A stretch of 64,000 bases of DNA, from the NCBI GenBank assembly GCA_026182355.1, contig JAPFBL010000569.1, forward strand, positions 1-64,000, in the 5' to 3' direction. Below the pieces are notes generated by a model. That model searched no databases. It saw only the letters and a list, made by a program, of their open reading frames with translations, and was not told the DNA's origin. Source of the DNA: Hermatobates lingyangjiaoensis (taxonomy: Eukaryota > Arthropoda > Insecta > Hemiptera > Hermatobatidae). The position numbers and the translations under genes were made by a program. Positions 29,430-40,782 of the stretch are shown here, one piece after another (positions within the stretch are counted from its first letter, which is position 1; each line of letters opens with the position of its first letter).

Positions 29430-29650
29430 CACTGTTATTCTCATTATTGTCCTGATGATGAATGTCGTACATTTGAAGCATGTCGACTAGTAATACTGGT
29501 GATAAGCTTTATAGTTTTAATGAAGAGTCGAGGAAGGGATTCTGGAAATTGTAGAAATTCTGTAAGAAACGGACACAAGGCAAATATTGGACGTTACTTA
29601 ACGGTATATGTTTAAATGAAGGACTGCTTCCAAGTTTTACAATTACATAT
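29430..29650 (+). mobile_element. PLE terminal fragment, family I (single copy)
   Basis: Plus-strand ribozyme followed by a broken leader (NEESRKGF, a stop, then KFCKKRTQGKYW and CLNEGLLPSF). Closely related to the foldback at 33362-33685. Confidence 0.72.
29449..29487 (+). ncRNA. Degenerate hammerhead motif (family I)
   Basis: Core CUGAUGA, helix I GUC/GAC, helix II GAAUGU/ACAUUU. GAAG replaces GAAA, and helix III reads GCAUGU. Confidence 0.5.
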
Positions 29651-29703
29651 AAACGTTCAAACCACAGTGAGAAATGAGAAAAAAGACCAAGATCTTTCAA
29701 TAG
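29650..29703 (-). mobile_element. Family M fragment
   Basis: tcaaaccacagtgagaaatg and accaagatctttcaa are a diverged left arm of family M. Confidence 0.6.
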
Positions 29704-29751
29704 CATCAAATCTCAACTTAACTCGACTCAACTACCAAAACAGTCTTCACA

Positions 29752-29882
29752 TGCTCTGAAAGAGACGAGATGTTGAGATTTGTCCACTTTATGCGAGAAT
29801 AAGTCGAGGGCCAGAGTGGGTATTGAAACCAGTGTTACCAGTCCATAGCCGAGCAGATTGACACCGGGCTAACCTGTCTCCC
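29752..29882 (-). repeat. tRNA-derived SINE, 5' half
   Basis: Minus strand: box A-like TTAGCCCGGTGTC and box B-like GGTTTCAATACC, then the SINE body start with ctcgacttattc. The 3' half is missing. Confidence 0.7.
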
Positions 29883-30007
29883 TTTTATAGTTTTACATAA
29901 ATTCTTAATATTTGTTCTCCTTTCCAAATTATCGAAAACTGATGAATTTTGTTACTTCACACTAATAAAATTTAAAATATGATATATAACTTAATATAAT
30001 ATAAAAA

Positions 30008-30275
30008 ATTCAATGTAGATGAAGAACAGAGAAATTGAGAATGCACATGCAACTTCTGATTTTTTGTTTTAACTATCTTAAGGAGAGATAGGAGACAGAA
30101 CCAAGCGTCTCTGTACCAGTGCGCTGGGCTTCCCTCTCTTATCTCTCTTGAAGATGGTTTAAACAAAAAATTAGAGACTCTAAGTGTGTGTCTTCAATTT
30201 CTCTATGTTTTCTCCATCTACATTGAACTTTATTTGTCCGTTCCGAATCATACTTTCAAAGAAAAAGTGTCTAAT
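30008..30275. mobile_element. Decayed PLE-B-like foldback
   Basis: Arms meet near 30118 and share agagaaattgag-like and aggagagataggag sequence. The right arm continues to a diverged version of the tail (gtccgttccgaatcat). Confidence 0.7.
30144..30177 (+). ncRNA. Degenerate hammerhead motif (PLE-B-like)
   Basis: UCUC/GAGA and helix III AAUU are kept. The core starts U instead of C, and the base at GAAA is damaged. Confidence 0.4.
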
Positions 30276-32042
30276 ATGATATATGAAATAAGATATAATA
30301 TAATAAAAATAGATTTATGAAATATGAATCTCGTGTGGTCAAAGAATAAATAATTTCTTGGCATACAAATAATATAAAATATTACAATAAAATTCTTTGT
30401 CCGACATTGACCAAAAACTATGCAGCTCTCATTATAACAGTCGAGTTTTACATCACTGTCGAACAAAAGAATAATCCTAATATTCAAGACCTATGGAAAT
30501 ATTTATTGTGTGATATTTATGATTAGAATAAGGGGAAGTAACACTATGTCTCCACCAAGGTTCTACTAGCCCCTGAATGCCAGCTAGAGGTAAGGTCCTG
30601 AGCCCGCACCAGAGTCCGAGGCGACCCGACTGGAAATTCTAGCCAGGTTACGTTCGGGTCGGGTCGGGCCCAGGCTTCTCTCTCGCAAACTTTTTTTTTT
30701 AAAATAATATATATTTATATTTTATGTATACTAAAACAATGTATGTATATTAAACAAAGGAATATTTGTTATAAAATAAAAAAAATGGATAAAACAGATA
30801 ACCGAAATTTGCTTTGGCTGGTGGAGGATTAACTCCAATATATACACGACCCGAGCTGAAATCTTATGAGGACTTTTTAGCTCCTAAGATGAGATCTTAG
30901 CTGTAATGTCAGGTCTGTGGGTTAGATACAACGTAAGCACAGCGCATCAAAGTCTGCCTGCCCAACACTAGACCATTCCATCCTAGGTGAAGATCAGTTC
31001 TATAGAGAAACAATCTGGTATGAATGACACATGATGATAAAACATGATGACAATTCACATGATGATAAAACATGATGACACATTATGATAAAACATGATG
31101 ACAAATCACATGATGATAAAAATATAAAACAAATGTTCTATATGTCCCTCAAACTTTAATATTTTTTTAAATAAGTTAAAAAATTTGATAATTATTTTCC
31201 GTACTTAATTATTTATATATAAAGTAAGACTAATGCTTGTTAATAGATTAGTATACTACATACTTGTATTAAGTTGAACTTGAAACAGAAATGTGAGTTT
31301 GTCTAAGTGTTTGCAATGTTTGACTTTGTCATCTTCTGCCCTGATTGCACCCTTAATTAAGGGATGAGAGCCCTACAGGGATTAGTGGTTTTCCTTGCTA
31401 CCTAACTAACCCTACAAATATGATACTCTTGTATTCTTGTTTTAATAGTTTTACACTAGATATATATTCCTTGACTCAAACCGCAATCCCCTCAACTTTC
31501 ACTCTAATGCTTCAAGTTTCTTTGAGATTATTTATGTGATTATTGCGAACAGAATGTGTTTGCACTGTTACCGCATTTGTTTTCAATTTCGACATAAATA
31601 AACAAGAAACTATAACACTGGACACATTTTTTGGTGTCCAAGCTTCCTAAGCTGATTTAGATTCATTAAGGGACACTGATTCCGAAAACATACTAATTTT
31701 TTCTCCTCAGGTCAAATTATTGAGATATTTGAAATACACCTTCAAATGAGGCGTATTTCTAAATACATTCTAGCGCAATAATTACAATTTTAGTTTGTTA
31801 TTGTGATCTATGTCAAATGATTATGACATTACAGACCTTAAAGCTTTTACTTGCATTGCAGATTTTTGGAGTAAAAATTATGACTACATCCTCTCCTGGG
31901 CCATGTTGATTAAACAAACTAAATGTGTTTCACTATATCTACATCGTTATTTCTAAACAATTCCTTTGGCTTGCCGAAATGATATGAATTCTTTTTCTTA
32001 AATTGGGCATAATAGGAACCTTGATTCACGAAATAAAACAGA
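30276..32042. other. Mostly unassigned, with a GC-rich patch and a short tandem repeat
   Basis: 30535-30690 is unusually GC-rich (cgaggcgacccgac, cgggtcgggtcgggcc) with no frame I recognise. 31024-31125 repeats catgatgataaaacatgatg three to four times with a 25-30-bp period. 31320-31420 has moderately balanced composition but no identifiable content. Confidence 0.45.
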
Positions 32043-32060
32043 TTTATATAATAATATGAT

Positions 32061-32227
32061 CAATGATCAAACAACAATAAGAAATGGGAAATCAAGACTA
32101 AGATCTTTCAACCGTAACAAGCAGTCTTCGTCAGAGTCAAAAACTCAACCTCAATTGGGTCTTGTTTTCCCATTTCTTATTGTGGTTTGATCATTGATTG
32201 TTATTTCACGTGTTTATGTGAAATCCT
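32061..32227 (+). mobile_element. Short ribozyme foldback, family M (copy 6), with target-site duplication
   Basis: 167 bp, flanked by an exact 18-bp duplication (tttatataataatatgat at 32043-32060 and 32228-32245). The left arm has a complete ribozyme. The right arm starts only at tcttgttttccc, so its ribozyme is missing. Confidence 0.9.
32096..32138 (-). ncRNA. Hammerhead ribozyme motif (M6)
   Basis: GACU/AGUC, CUGACGA, helix II GACUG/CGGUU (one G-U pair), GAAA, AGAUCU. Confidence 0.65.
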
Positions 32228-32650
32228 TTTATATAATAATATGATGTGTGCTAATCTGACCCATACTAACAGTATGTATGTATGAATCAAATCTGTTCTG
32301 TAATTATGATAATTTAACTTGCTATCTGATGAAAATCATCAAAAAAAAAAAAGATTTGGTTTCCGATATATGATGGAACTACTGTTGTCTACTTATATTA
32401 GGCAAACATGTAAGGTATTAAGTACTTTTAAATACATTTTTTATACAACATATATTTTTATTGCTTTATTTACGTATTAAGTAGTTGAAGTTATTCAGTC
32501 AGTTAATTATTAACGAGATCGTTGGTATTGATATCGTACAACAAATATATTTGATATTTGCTTCAATTTACTAAAGAAAGAAAATAAGGTCAATTCTTTC
32601 AGAAATATTAGGTAGACTGTTTTAAAAAAAAAAAACAATTTTTACAAACT

Positions 32651-32722
32651 AATCAGTTGGGTTTACGGTTGAAAGATCTGAGTCTTTTTTTCTCATTTCA
32701 TATTGTGGTTCGATCATTGTTT
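32651..32722 (+). mobile_element. Family M right-arm fragment
   Basis: acggttgaaagatctgagtc and attgtggttcgatcattg. It lies just downstream (minus-strand sense) of the exon at 32773. Confidence 0.65.
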
Positions 32723-32772
32723 TATATAGAATATACAATTCTATGTACAGAACAGAAAACCATATTAGATAC

Positions 32773-32937
32773 CTTATGTTCTTCTAATTTCCTGCTTATG
32801 ATAGTAGCAATTTCTTCATTCATTATGGATGGTATTTCATTATCCTCTAAGAGACACTCGGCCTTGTAGATCCACTCACCTATTTGTGAAAATGGAGGGG
32901 GTAGCTGGCAGTCGATTAGCAGCAACCAGTGTCTCAT
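32773..32937 (-). CDS. Candidate host-gene exon, spectrin-repeat (nesprin-like)
   Basis: Minus-strand exon with a T-rich tract and acceptor (ATAACTACAG) upstream and a donor (AAG then GTATCT) downstream. It is 165 bp, phase 0 at both ends, and the only frame without stops. It reads MRHWLLLIDCQLPPPFSQIG, then EWIYKAECLLEDNEIPSIMN, then EEIATIISRKLEEHK. The pattern of W-x-x-x-I-D, IGEW-x-x-x-AE-LL and a final LEEHK helix is that of spectrin repeats, especially those near the N-terminus of nesprin/Msp300-type proteins, which tether nuclei to the cytoskeleton. The match is by eye, and another spectrin-family protein is possible. The leading Met is only the first codon of the exon, not necessarily a start. 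Confidence 0.6.
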
Positions 32938-32944
32938 CTGTAGT

Positions 32945-33361
32945 TATATAAAAAAATATATATGTAGTAAAAAATTTATGAAGTGTGGAATCCGTTATTT
33001 TCAGAGTAAATTCACAATAATCCAAGTGCAATTTAAAATAGTCCAAGTATAATTTATAATAATCTAAGCTTAAATTAAAATTATCCAAATTTAATGTAAT
33101 ATTGCTCAAATTTATATTCAAAACAGTTTGTCAACTTGAAAACAAATAAACTACACTGAAGTTCAAATTAAAGTTGGATTATTTTAAATTGATCCGAAAA
33201 AAAATTATAAAGGGCTTACTACAATGACATATATATTTTGTATATCAGCTATATATAGCAATTATTTTTAAGCACAAAATTAAAAAAAATAATGAAAGAA
33301 TAAAATATTTAACTAAAATATATATTGATGCTAATTGAAAAATCAACATGGATATATATAT
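32945..33361. other. AT-rich spacer with a degenerate 22-24-bp repeat
   Basis: 33014-33105 holds four imperfect copies of an ataatccaagtataattta-like unit. On the minus strand these would code repeated LDYxKLxLDY, but no gene context supports that. Confidence 0.45.
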
Positions 33362-33685
33362 ATATTGTTAAATAACGCCCCATATTTGGCTTTTATCTGT
33401 TTCTTACACAATTTCTACAGTTTCCGGAATTCCTTCCTCGTCTCTTCATTAAAACTATAAAGCTTATCACCAATATTGCTAGTCGACATGTTTCGAATGT
33501 ACCACATTCATCATCAGGACAATAATGAGAATAATAGTAGGATTTTTATAGTTTTAATGAAGAGACGAGGAAGGAATTCCGGAAACTGGAGAAATTGTGT
33601 AAGAAACAGATACAAGCCAAATATGGGGCGTTATTTAACAATATACGTTTAAATGAAGGACTGCTTCCAACTTATACAAATATAT
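33362..33685. mobile_element. PLE foldback, family I
   Basis: Left arm (minus) about 33362-33470 with a ribozyme just beyond; right arm (plus) 33545-33685 without one. TA-rich tracts at both ends. The right arm reads EETRKEFRKLEKLCKKQI, then GALFNNIRLNEGLLPTYTNI. The left lacks the NEGLLP end. Confidence 0.8.
33482..33520 (-). ncRNA. Hammerhead ribozyme motif (family I foldback)
   Basis: Consensus core CUGAUGA, helix I GUC/GAC with a further UAUU/AAUA block, extra U, helix II GAAUGU/ACAUUC, GAAA, palindromic helix III ACAUGU, C. One of the best motifs in the window. Confidence 0.8.
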
Positions 33686-34023
33686 ATATATAGTTACACA
33701 GTAGAGCAGATTCTGCATTCACGATTTTTTTTCAGTAATTGTTCTTTTTTTTCTAATCACTTTTCTATGCTGCATGACAATGAAAATAATCCCAGGGACA
33801 TACTGGAGGCAATAACACAGTCTAATAACTGATAACATATATTAAGGACCAACCTTATCTAAAAACACAAGCCAGCCTTCTGCCAGTTTATACATACATA
33901 TATATATTTCGTTGAACAGCTGACCGTATTTCGCTGATGTCATTTTCTTCACTAGTTTTTCAAGGTTTCTGAATACCTTCTTCTTTCCTTCATCCAAACG
34001 TTGGAGAATGTTAATTAAGTTAT

Positions 34024-34063
34024 AACCGACATGTTTCGACTGGCTTCCAGTCATCTTCAGGGT
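34024..34063 (-). ncRNA. Hammerhead ribozyme motif (PLE-J, left arm)
   Basis: Helix I ACC/GGU, core CUGAAGA, extra U, helix II GACUGG/CCAGUC with AAG loop, GAAA, palindromic helix III ACAUGU, C. Confidence 0.78.
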
Positions 34064-34118
34064 GATTAATTAAACAAAGAGGAAAATTATTAGTCTTTGG
34101 AGTTGGTAATAAAACACA

Positions 34119-34984
34119 TTATATAGTAGAAGTTTGAAGTAGCTGCTCTTCGGCCTGATTCACAAGAGCAACTGACTGAGGTGGGGTGGATGGTGGGGTG
34201 GGGGTACTGACAGTTAACGGTTTTTTCATCCAATCAGGCGCATATAGTTTAAGCACTCTCTCACTACTACCCGTTTGAATATTTATTGTAGGTTTATTCT
34301 GTTTAATTATTATTGCTTCTGCGATTTGCAGCCGATTGAAGTTGTTTTCTTTTCTAATTATTTTAGTTCCACTCACGAGTAGGTCTCTAGTTATTTTGGT
34401 ATTATGCTTGTCCTCTGAATGTTTCTTGGGACCGCCTATAGAAAGGTGCATGGTAAGTCTTCTCGACAGTGATGTAGTTGTCATCCCAATGTATGAATCG
34501 TTGCAGGGCTCACGGTCCCCGATTTGACAGGTGTATTCATACACGAGATTAGACTCCTTCAGTTGAGAATCTTTAACCTTATTGCTATTTCTCATCACTA
34601 GGCTGCTTATGGTGGGGCTCCGATAATAGGTTATTAAGGCGACCTTATCCTCGGGTGAGGTGCATTTTATATTCTTCTTAATTATATCCTTGAGTACGCG
34701 TTCGTCTATTTTGTGGTCTTCCGAATACTGATTTTCGTAATAAAGGTTATGTGTTATGCCTGTTATTTGGTTATCGGTTTGACTGATGTGTTTCGAATTG
34801 ATATATTGTTTTAAAATATTGTCAAAGAGAGAGTTGGAGTAGCCGTTGTTAATGAGGGATTGTTTTGTAAACTCGATGTCCTTCTGAAATAGTTTCTAAT
34901 TTGCTGTTGTTTTATAGACTCTATGTATCAAGGCTTTTATTGTTGAGTTCTTGTATTGTTGTGGGCATTCATTGTTGTTGTTGA
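34119..34984 (-). pseudogene. PLE ORF C-terminal region with GIY-YIG endonuclease (family J)
   Basis: Minus-strand frame continuous from 34984 to the stop at 34119 except for one TAG at 34896-34898. In order: KALIHRVYKTT, the stop, FTKQSLINNGYSNSLFDNIL, DERVLKDIIKKNIKCTSPED, ALITYYRSPTISSLVMRN (a conserved PLE block between RT and nuclease), ESNLVYEYTCQIGDREPC (GIY strand and Cys), NDSYIGMTTTSLSRRLTMHL (YIG strand, Arg), LQIAEAIIIKQNKPTINIQ (catalytic-type Glu, PTIN) and a Pro/Thr-rich tail. RT itself is truncated off. This is the longest Penelope-type protein relic in the window. Confidence 0.82.
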
Positions 34985-35345
34985 ATGCCCACAACAATAC
35001 AAGAACTCAACAATAAAAGCCTTATAATATATGTCTATAAAATAAGCATTAGAAATTTCAGGCACGTTTACAAAACTATCTATTTAAGCTACTCAACTCC
35101 CTTTGCAATTTGTATAACACAATAGAAATGTCTGAACAATAGCAAACGAATCCAAAACAGGCATACCATAACTTGATTACGAGAAATCATTTAATCCACA
35201 AATTGACTAACTTACTCAGGTATATTTAGTAAATAATAAATGCTACAGAAACTGGTTCCCGAATAACTTATGAGCCTCATATAACAAGCTGGTGAAATTG
35301 CAACAGTTAAGTTTCAATAGAGTCTAACTCGTGTTATGATTTACA

Positions 35346-35720
35346 CTGTCAAAGAGACGTGAGCTGCAACGATTCATACATTGGATGACAACTAATCACT
35401 GTCGAGAAGACTTACCATGCACCTTTCTATAGGCGGTCCCAAGAAACATTCAGAGGACAAGCATAATTTACAAAATAACTAGAGACTACTCGTGATGAAC
35501 TAAAATAATTAGAAAAGAAAACAACTTCAATCGGCTGCAAATCGCAAAAGCAATTAATAATTAAACAGAAATAAACCTTACAATAAATATTCAAACGGGT
35601 AGTAGTGAGAGAGTGCTTAAACTATATGCGCCTGATTGGATGAAAAAACCGTTAAACTGTCAGTACCCCCACCCCACCATCCACCCCACCTCTAGTCAGT
35701 TTGCTCTTGTAAATCAGGCG
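35346..35720 (+). pseudogene. PLE GIY-YIG relic (family J, right arm)
   Basis: Nucleotide match to the left-arm nuclease (gattcatacattgg, aggcggtcccaagaaacatt, caatcggctgcaaatcgc), but small deletions break every frame. Confidence 0.72.
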
Positions 35721-35807
35721 AAGAGCAGCTACTTCAAAACTTCTACTATATAATGTGTTTTATTACCAACTCCAAAGACTAATATTTTTCCTCTTGTTTA
35801 ATTAATC

Positions 35808-35846
35808 ACCCTGAAGATGACTGGAAGCCAGTCGAAACATGTCGGT
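35808..35846 (+). ncRNA. Hammerhead ribozyme motif (PLE-J, right arm)
   Basis: Identical helices to 34024-34063. It survives intact although the coding part of this arm has decayed. Confidence 0.78.
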
Positions 35847-36013
35847 TATAACTTAATTAACATTCTCCAACGTTTGGATGAAGGAAAGAAGAAGGTATTC
35901 AGAAACCTTGAAAAACTAGTGAAGAAAATGACATCAGCGAAATACGGTCAGCTGTTCAACGAAATATGCTTAAAAGAAGGACTGCTTCCAAATTTTACAA
36001 ACATATATATATG
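35840..36013 (+). pseudogene. PLE N-terminal leader peptide (family J)
   Basis: NLINILQRLDEGKKKVFRNL, EKLVKKMTSAKYGQLFN and EICLKEGLLPNFTNIYI, then TA repeats. Same block order as the other leaders. Confidence 0.65.
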
Positions 36014-39000
36014 TAAACAATAGTGTGTTTCTTAAAATCACTAAGGAAAAATGAAAATATGGAAGTCAAAGTAAGTAAAACATTGTTATTACAACAGTGA
36101 AGGAAGTAATATATACCAAGTTTTTGATTAAATTATATTATTTTATATTATATTTGGTCTATTAATAAGCTTGAGAAATGTGGATCAGCCGTACTTACTT
36201 TAAATTAAGCTGGGATTATTTTAAATTAACCCGTTGCAGTCCCATTAGTGGTGATTCTGGCAGCTGATAATAGAAACTTGCCTGCTGTACAATTATAGCA
36301 AAGAACTTCACACATCGCATCCAAATCATTGCAGTACGAGAACAAATCATTTTACTATCCACAGAAGTTGACTAAATCATTTTTATATTAGCTTATTCTG
36401 TTGTTATAATAATGCAAACTGTAAAACTGGCACCAGAATAACAGCTAAGCCTCAGTAAACTATTACAAGCGTGCCTGATTCAACGAGTTTTCATCAAGTT
36501 TAGCTCGTTATATCGAGGCTTACAGTAGTTTAAACAATATGCTTGCCTTTTATAAACATAAAAACAATGACATATTCATTTTATGATTAAGTAAAAATAC
36601 ATAAATGTCTTTCTGTTTCAAATGAGAATACTGAAAAAAAAATGTCTTCATAATTATATATTACACTACAAAACTATATTACACTATTCCCTGCTTGTAT
36701 CACATGAAATGTTGAAATAATCCGCAGGGATTAACTGAAGGAATTTTAATCCTTCAAATTCTCGCTACTTACTCAATTCTTGAACATAATATTATTACAA
36801 AACTTTCCGTCATAGTTCATATAAAAGCTGGTGGAGTTGCCAGACAGGTTTCGCAAAAGCTAATGAGTTTTTGTTTTATTTTGCTTTGAGGGAAAAAAAG
36901 AGGTCAATTTAACTGAAGAAAGAATGATATACTAAAAGGAGGTATATGCTAAGCCAAACAACAATTCACTTTTAGCACCTAACAATTCCATTCAAGCTAT
37001 GGTTTATCGAATCATCATACCAAGGTACAGGTATGTACATCATCATACCAAGGTCCAGGTGGTTCATACCAAGACACAAATCACTTTTGATATTAACTTG
37101 TTCCCATGCGAGAAATTCGCGAATTTATTTTGGTTTAAACAAATTGTTATAACAAAATACAGATTCATAATATTAGTAAACTAAGCAAAACATCAAACCT
37201 TCAGTGTAAACGCCAAAAGTTATTTTTTTACCTTTTCAGCCTTCCTCAAAGACAGTTTTTGCCTTGTGATAAATAGATTAGAACATTGAATTTGATCAAC
37301 AGTTATTTCTAAACATTGCTTCTCTTCTTTCTATTAAAATCCATGATTCTTTCACTTCATTATCTGCATAACCTCGGCATGACTTTGACGTCCACAATGA
37401 CAGCTCCGCTTCATAAAAAACCTAAAAAAAACCACTAACATTAGCTAGAGATTACTATTCGTAATCATAGCAAAGATTTTACAATATCCTAAAAATAGAA
37501 ACATTGGCTATCTTTCACATGGAAATCTCACTTTTCTTACTCTATTCTCATTTATCATGCTTCCGAGAAACTATACAGCTTTCCTCTTATACACAAAAAT
37601 CCTTATAATAGACTAATAGATGTAAATTCACCTATAATAAAATTATAATAATTTTTATTAGGTTTATTACATAATTTTAAATTAATAATTAATTTTAATT
37701 CATAGTAGAATGTACCCTCCATGTTGTAATATTTTAAAAGACATTAATATATTCACTTTTACTTCCTCACGTTCATTTAGCTGTAAATCTTAAACTGCCT
37801 TTCCATATCTACCATTCCTCACTTAATTTGAAAAGTTTTGGAGAAATAATCTACCGATTTCACAAATTTAAATGATTTCTACAAAATATTCCGGTATTTG
37901 TCTCTGCCACAAAGCGACCCGTAGCCATTTCATAATTGAACCTTATACCGGCGTATCTAGGCGTCCAGTAAAAACCACAAAACATTCAATAATTGGTTTA
38001 CATTTTGTGAATAAAAAACAGTAATACATTTACTCACAGCAATTAAGACGTCCATTATCTCTCTGTAACACCTACTCTAACAAGCTTCCACCATTCTACC
38101 CACCACCTAACTTTAAATCATCAGTGTTGCCAACTACTTGAAATTAAGTAATTTATTCAAATTTTCAAAAATAGTCCAATATCATGAATTTTAAATCAGT
38201 AAAAAATTATTAGTCAGGAACCACTTTAAATGAAATATAACATTGGATCATTTAATCTAGTTGTTCGAAATATTACACAATGTAAATTCAGTCATCAATT
38301 TTTGTTATCAACTCAACTCATTTCTAATTTTCTTTTTATTAAATTCATTTCATTTAATTTGGTCTTCACCATGACTCTATAATAATTGGAAATAATAAAC
38401 TTTTAACGTTTATTATAATTGAAATTGAATAATTGAAATCAGTCTACCACGTGTCCAAGCCAGTATTGCAGAATTAATGAACCTCAGTTACTATTTGAAA
38501 TAGTGACCACTCCTTGCCTTGGTTATTTGGCAATAATATCCTGCCAAAGAATGGCGAATATACCTGTGAGGTTAAGGTTGTCGTGCATAATGAAGTCAAT
38601 GCATAGACGTTATTTGAATTTAGCGATATCAAACCAAGCATGTTATTGTCAATATAGCTGAGACAATGAGATTGAAAAGGTTGAGAAATGGACACAGTTT
38701 GGTTTGATGCTATTTTAATGCAAGTTGAGCTACCAGCAAGAAAAATGGCTGATGTTGAAAAATATATTAGATGCTTAACATTAGTAATATAATTTGTAAT
38801 GAATAGTTAGAAAATTTATATATTTTATGGTTTATTTATTGTGTTCTTTCTAGACTTAAACTTTACTTCAACCAATATTTTCGTCGAACATAAAGGTTTT
38901 ATAGCCTCTATAAAGTAAACACTCGAAATTGTGCAGAAAATATAAAATAAAAATGGATAGAAATGCTTTGTAATATTTTTTTATACTTTGATATAAAACA

Positions 39001-39493
39001 ATATATGGTCGAGATACTAGAAATGAAATGTAAATATAACTTATTTATTGCATGAAAGTAAACATTATTTGAAAATAGCAAACAATCTAAATTTTATTGC
39101 ATTGGTGGTACGTGAATGAAGAAACAATGGCTTCAAAGAGGCTGTTATTATTGTATGTTAGATTATTTCTTGATCTTTTAGCTATATTATTTTTTACTAA
39201 AAATAATATAAGTGAAAAAGAGCGGTCAACTTATTGATATATCGTGAAGATGATAACGTATGGATCTGTTAAGCACAAATCGGCAGAGTGTGTATCACAC
39301 TGCTAAAGCTGATGATGATGATGAATTGTTCTTACTTCATTTCAAGAACAATTGTTATATAAGAATGAATCAAAAAGTTTATTGTAAGTCACTTCTATAA
39401 ATTTTTTATAGCGAACCCATTTGAATTCAAACGTCTACAGTTTCCTGTACAACAGCCTTTGCAATGACCATTAACAAAGCACAGTATCATTTA
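36014..39493. other. 3.5 kb of unassigned AT-rich DNA
   Basis: No coding region, RNA gene or transposon end that I can support. At 37010-37075 the phrase catcataccaaggt recurs three times. Probably intron or intergenic sequence of the host. Confidence 0.5.
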
Positions 39494-39924
39494 AAATTTC
39501 TGTTTGTCGCTATGTCCGCAAAATTTTGTCAGAAGTAAACTCAGCCCCCATAAGACACATGTAGCTGAAACTTTGACAATAGATATGTATATGTCTTAAC
39601 TTAAGATATAGGCTCTGAATGGATTTGAAATTTAACGTAGAAACGAAGTTACGGACGCTTAACGCAAAAACTTTTGTCACAAGTAAACTCAACCATCATG
39701 TGACATAGCAAGCTGAAACTTTGACACTAGATTTGTGTATGTCTAACTTAAAATATAAGCCCTAAAAGGATTGAAAATTAAACTTATTAGCGAAGGTATG
39801 AACTTGTAAGCCTTGTTTCGCTCACTACACAGACATGTATATTATGAAAATAAGCAGATATAGCAAGTAAGTATTGTTAGCTGATTTTAGTTTCATTTGC
39901 GTTTAAGTTCACAGCAACAGCTAG
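39494..39924 (+). mobile_element. Helitron fragment with 3' CTAG end
   Basis: In the reverse orientation this matches 9234-10280 (tttgtccgcaaaa-like, agtaaactcag, agctgaaactttgac twice, ttaaaatataagcc). It ends cagCTAG at 39921-39924 before host T. The left boundary is diffuse. Confidence 0.65.
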
Positions 39925-40323
39925 TTGACAAGGTGTTCCCTTGTTACAATTTTGGCTTAGAAATTGTATAGGAGTACACATAAAATTAACTAATTAAAAA
40001 AAACCTGTTAATTTTTCTAAAAAAAAATCATAGAGCTTAATAAATTGTGGCAAGACATTTTCTAGGTAGATGTCAACAATTCAGCTGGTTGATTTACCAG
40101 TATTCAATATTCAAAGTTGATTTCATGTTATAATCTATGTTACCATACTAAATAGCCCAAATTTTTCTAATTTTTTTCCCTTAATTTAGTGGTAAATTTT
40201 AAATCTTACCACTTCTAAGAAACTTCATAATGAAAATTATCACAAAAAAAAAAATATTTGAATGCTTGAAGGCCATCGTAGAGATTAGGAAATGTAACGC
40301 AGATGATATGAAAAGAAAAAAAT
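39925..40323. other. AT-rich spacer
   Basis: Nothing recognised. Confidence 0.5.
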
Positions 40324-40443
40324 AAAGGTATGCTATTGTTTGTTGTTTAGTGCAAAGGTATGCTATTGTTTGTTGTTTAGTGCAAAGGTATGCTATTGTT
40401 TGTTGTTTAGTGCAAAGGTATGCTATTGTTTGTTGTTTAGTGG
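40324..40443. repeat. 30-bp tandem repeat, four perfect units
   Basis: The unit combines aaaggtatgctattg and tttgttgtttagtgc; the fourth copy ends tgg. Units are otherwise identical, which suggests recent expansion. The forward and reverse frames through it are periodic and not taken as genes. Confidence 0.95.
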
Positions 40444-40782
40444 AAAGGTAAGACTGAAAAGGTGGGGTTTGATGGCCGGCGAAGCAAGACAGTTTGTGAA
40501 TCCCATAAGACTGCTTTCTTCTGGACCGACTCCAAACAGACATGACGCTATCAGCAAATAGCGAGCAGTGTGCATCGTAAACAGTCGGTCTTGAAGCTCC
40601 ACAACAGAAAACGTCTCTCTTCTCACAAATTCTGTCTTAGGGGACACGTTTATTCTTCGGCCAGTTCTACACTAATCACAAAGTTATCAACATTTTATTT
40701 CAAAATAAAATTGCCACCACAAGCATTACTGTCCTGATGAAACATTATTATATTTCTGAAATTCATAAATTATATTCAACTA
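40444..40782. other. Unassigned, moderately GC-balanced
   Basis: A 74-residue minus frame (40423-40647) overlaps the tandem repeat. I see no family resemblance. Confidence 0.35.

Larger units (their letters stand above)
33890..36013. mobile_element. PLE foldback, family J
   Basis: The left arm (minus, 33890-34984) holds the RT-distal region, GIY-YIG, UTR, ribozyme and leader. The right arm (plus, 34985-36013) is a more decayed copy interrupted by about 320 bp of unrelated DNA (35022-35345). The arms meet at a gaatgcccacaacaatacaa palindrome. The right end keeps KEGLLPNFTNIYI and the left end lacks it. Confidence 0.85.

Noticed and set aside
3437..36013. Foldbacks as assembly or chimeric-read artefacts
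   Set aside because: Arms differ by substitutions and unequal lengths, and several foldbacks have exact target-site duplications, so they are real and of different ages.
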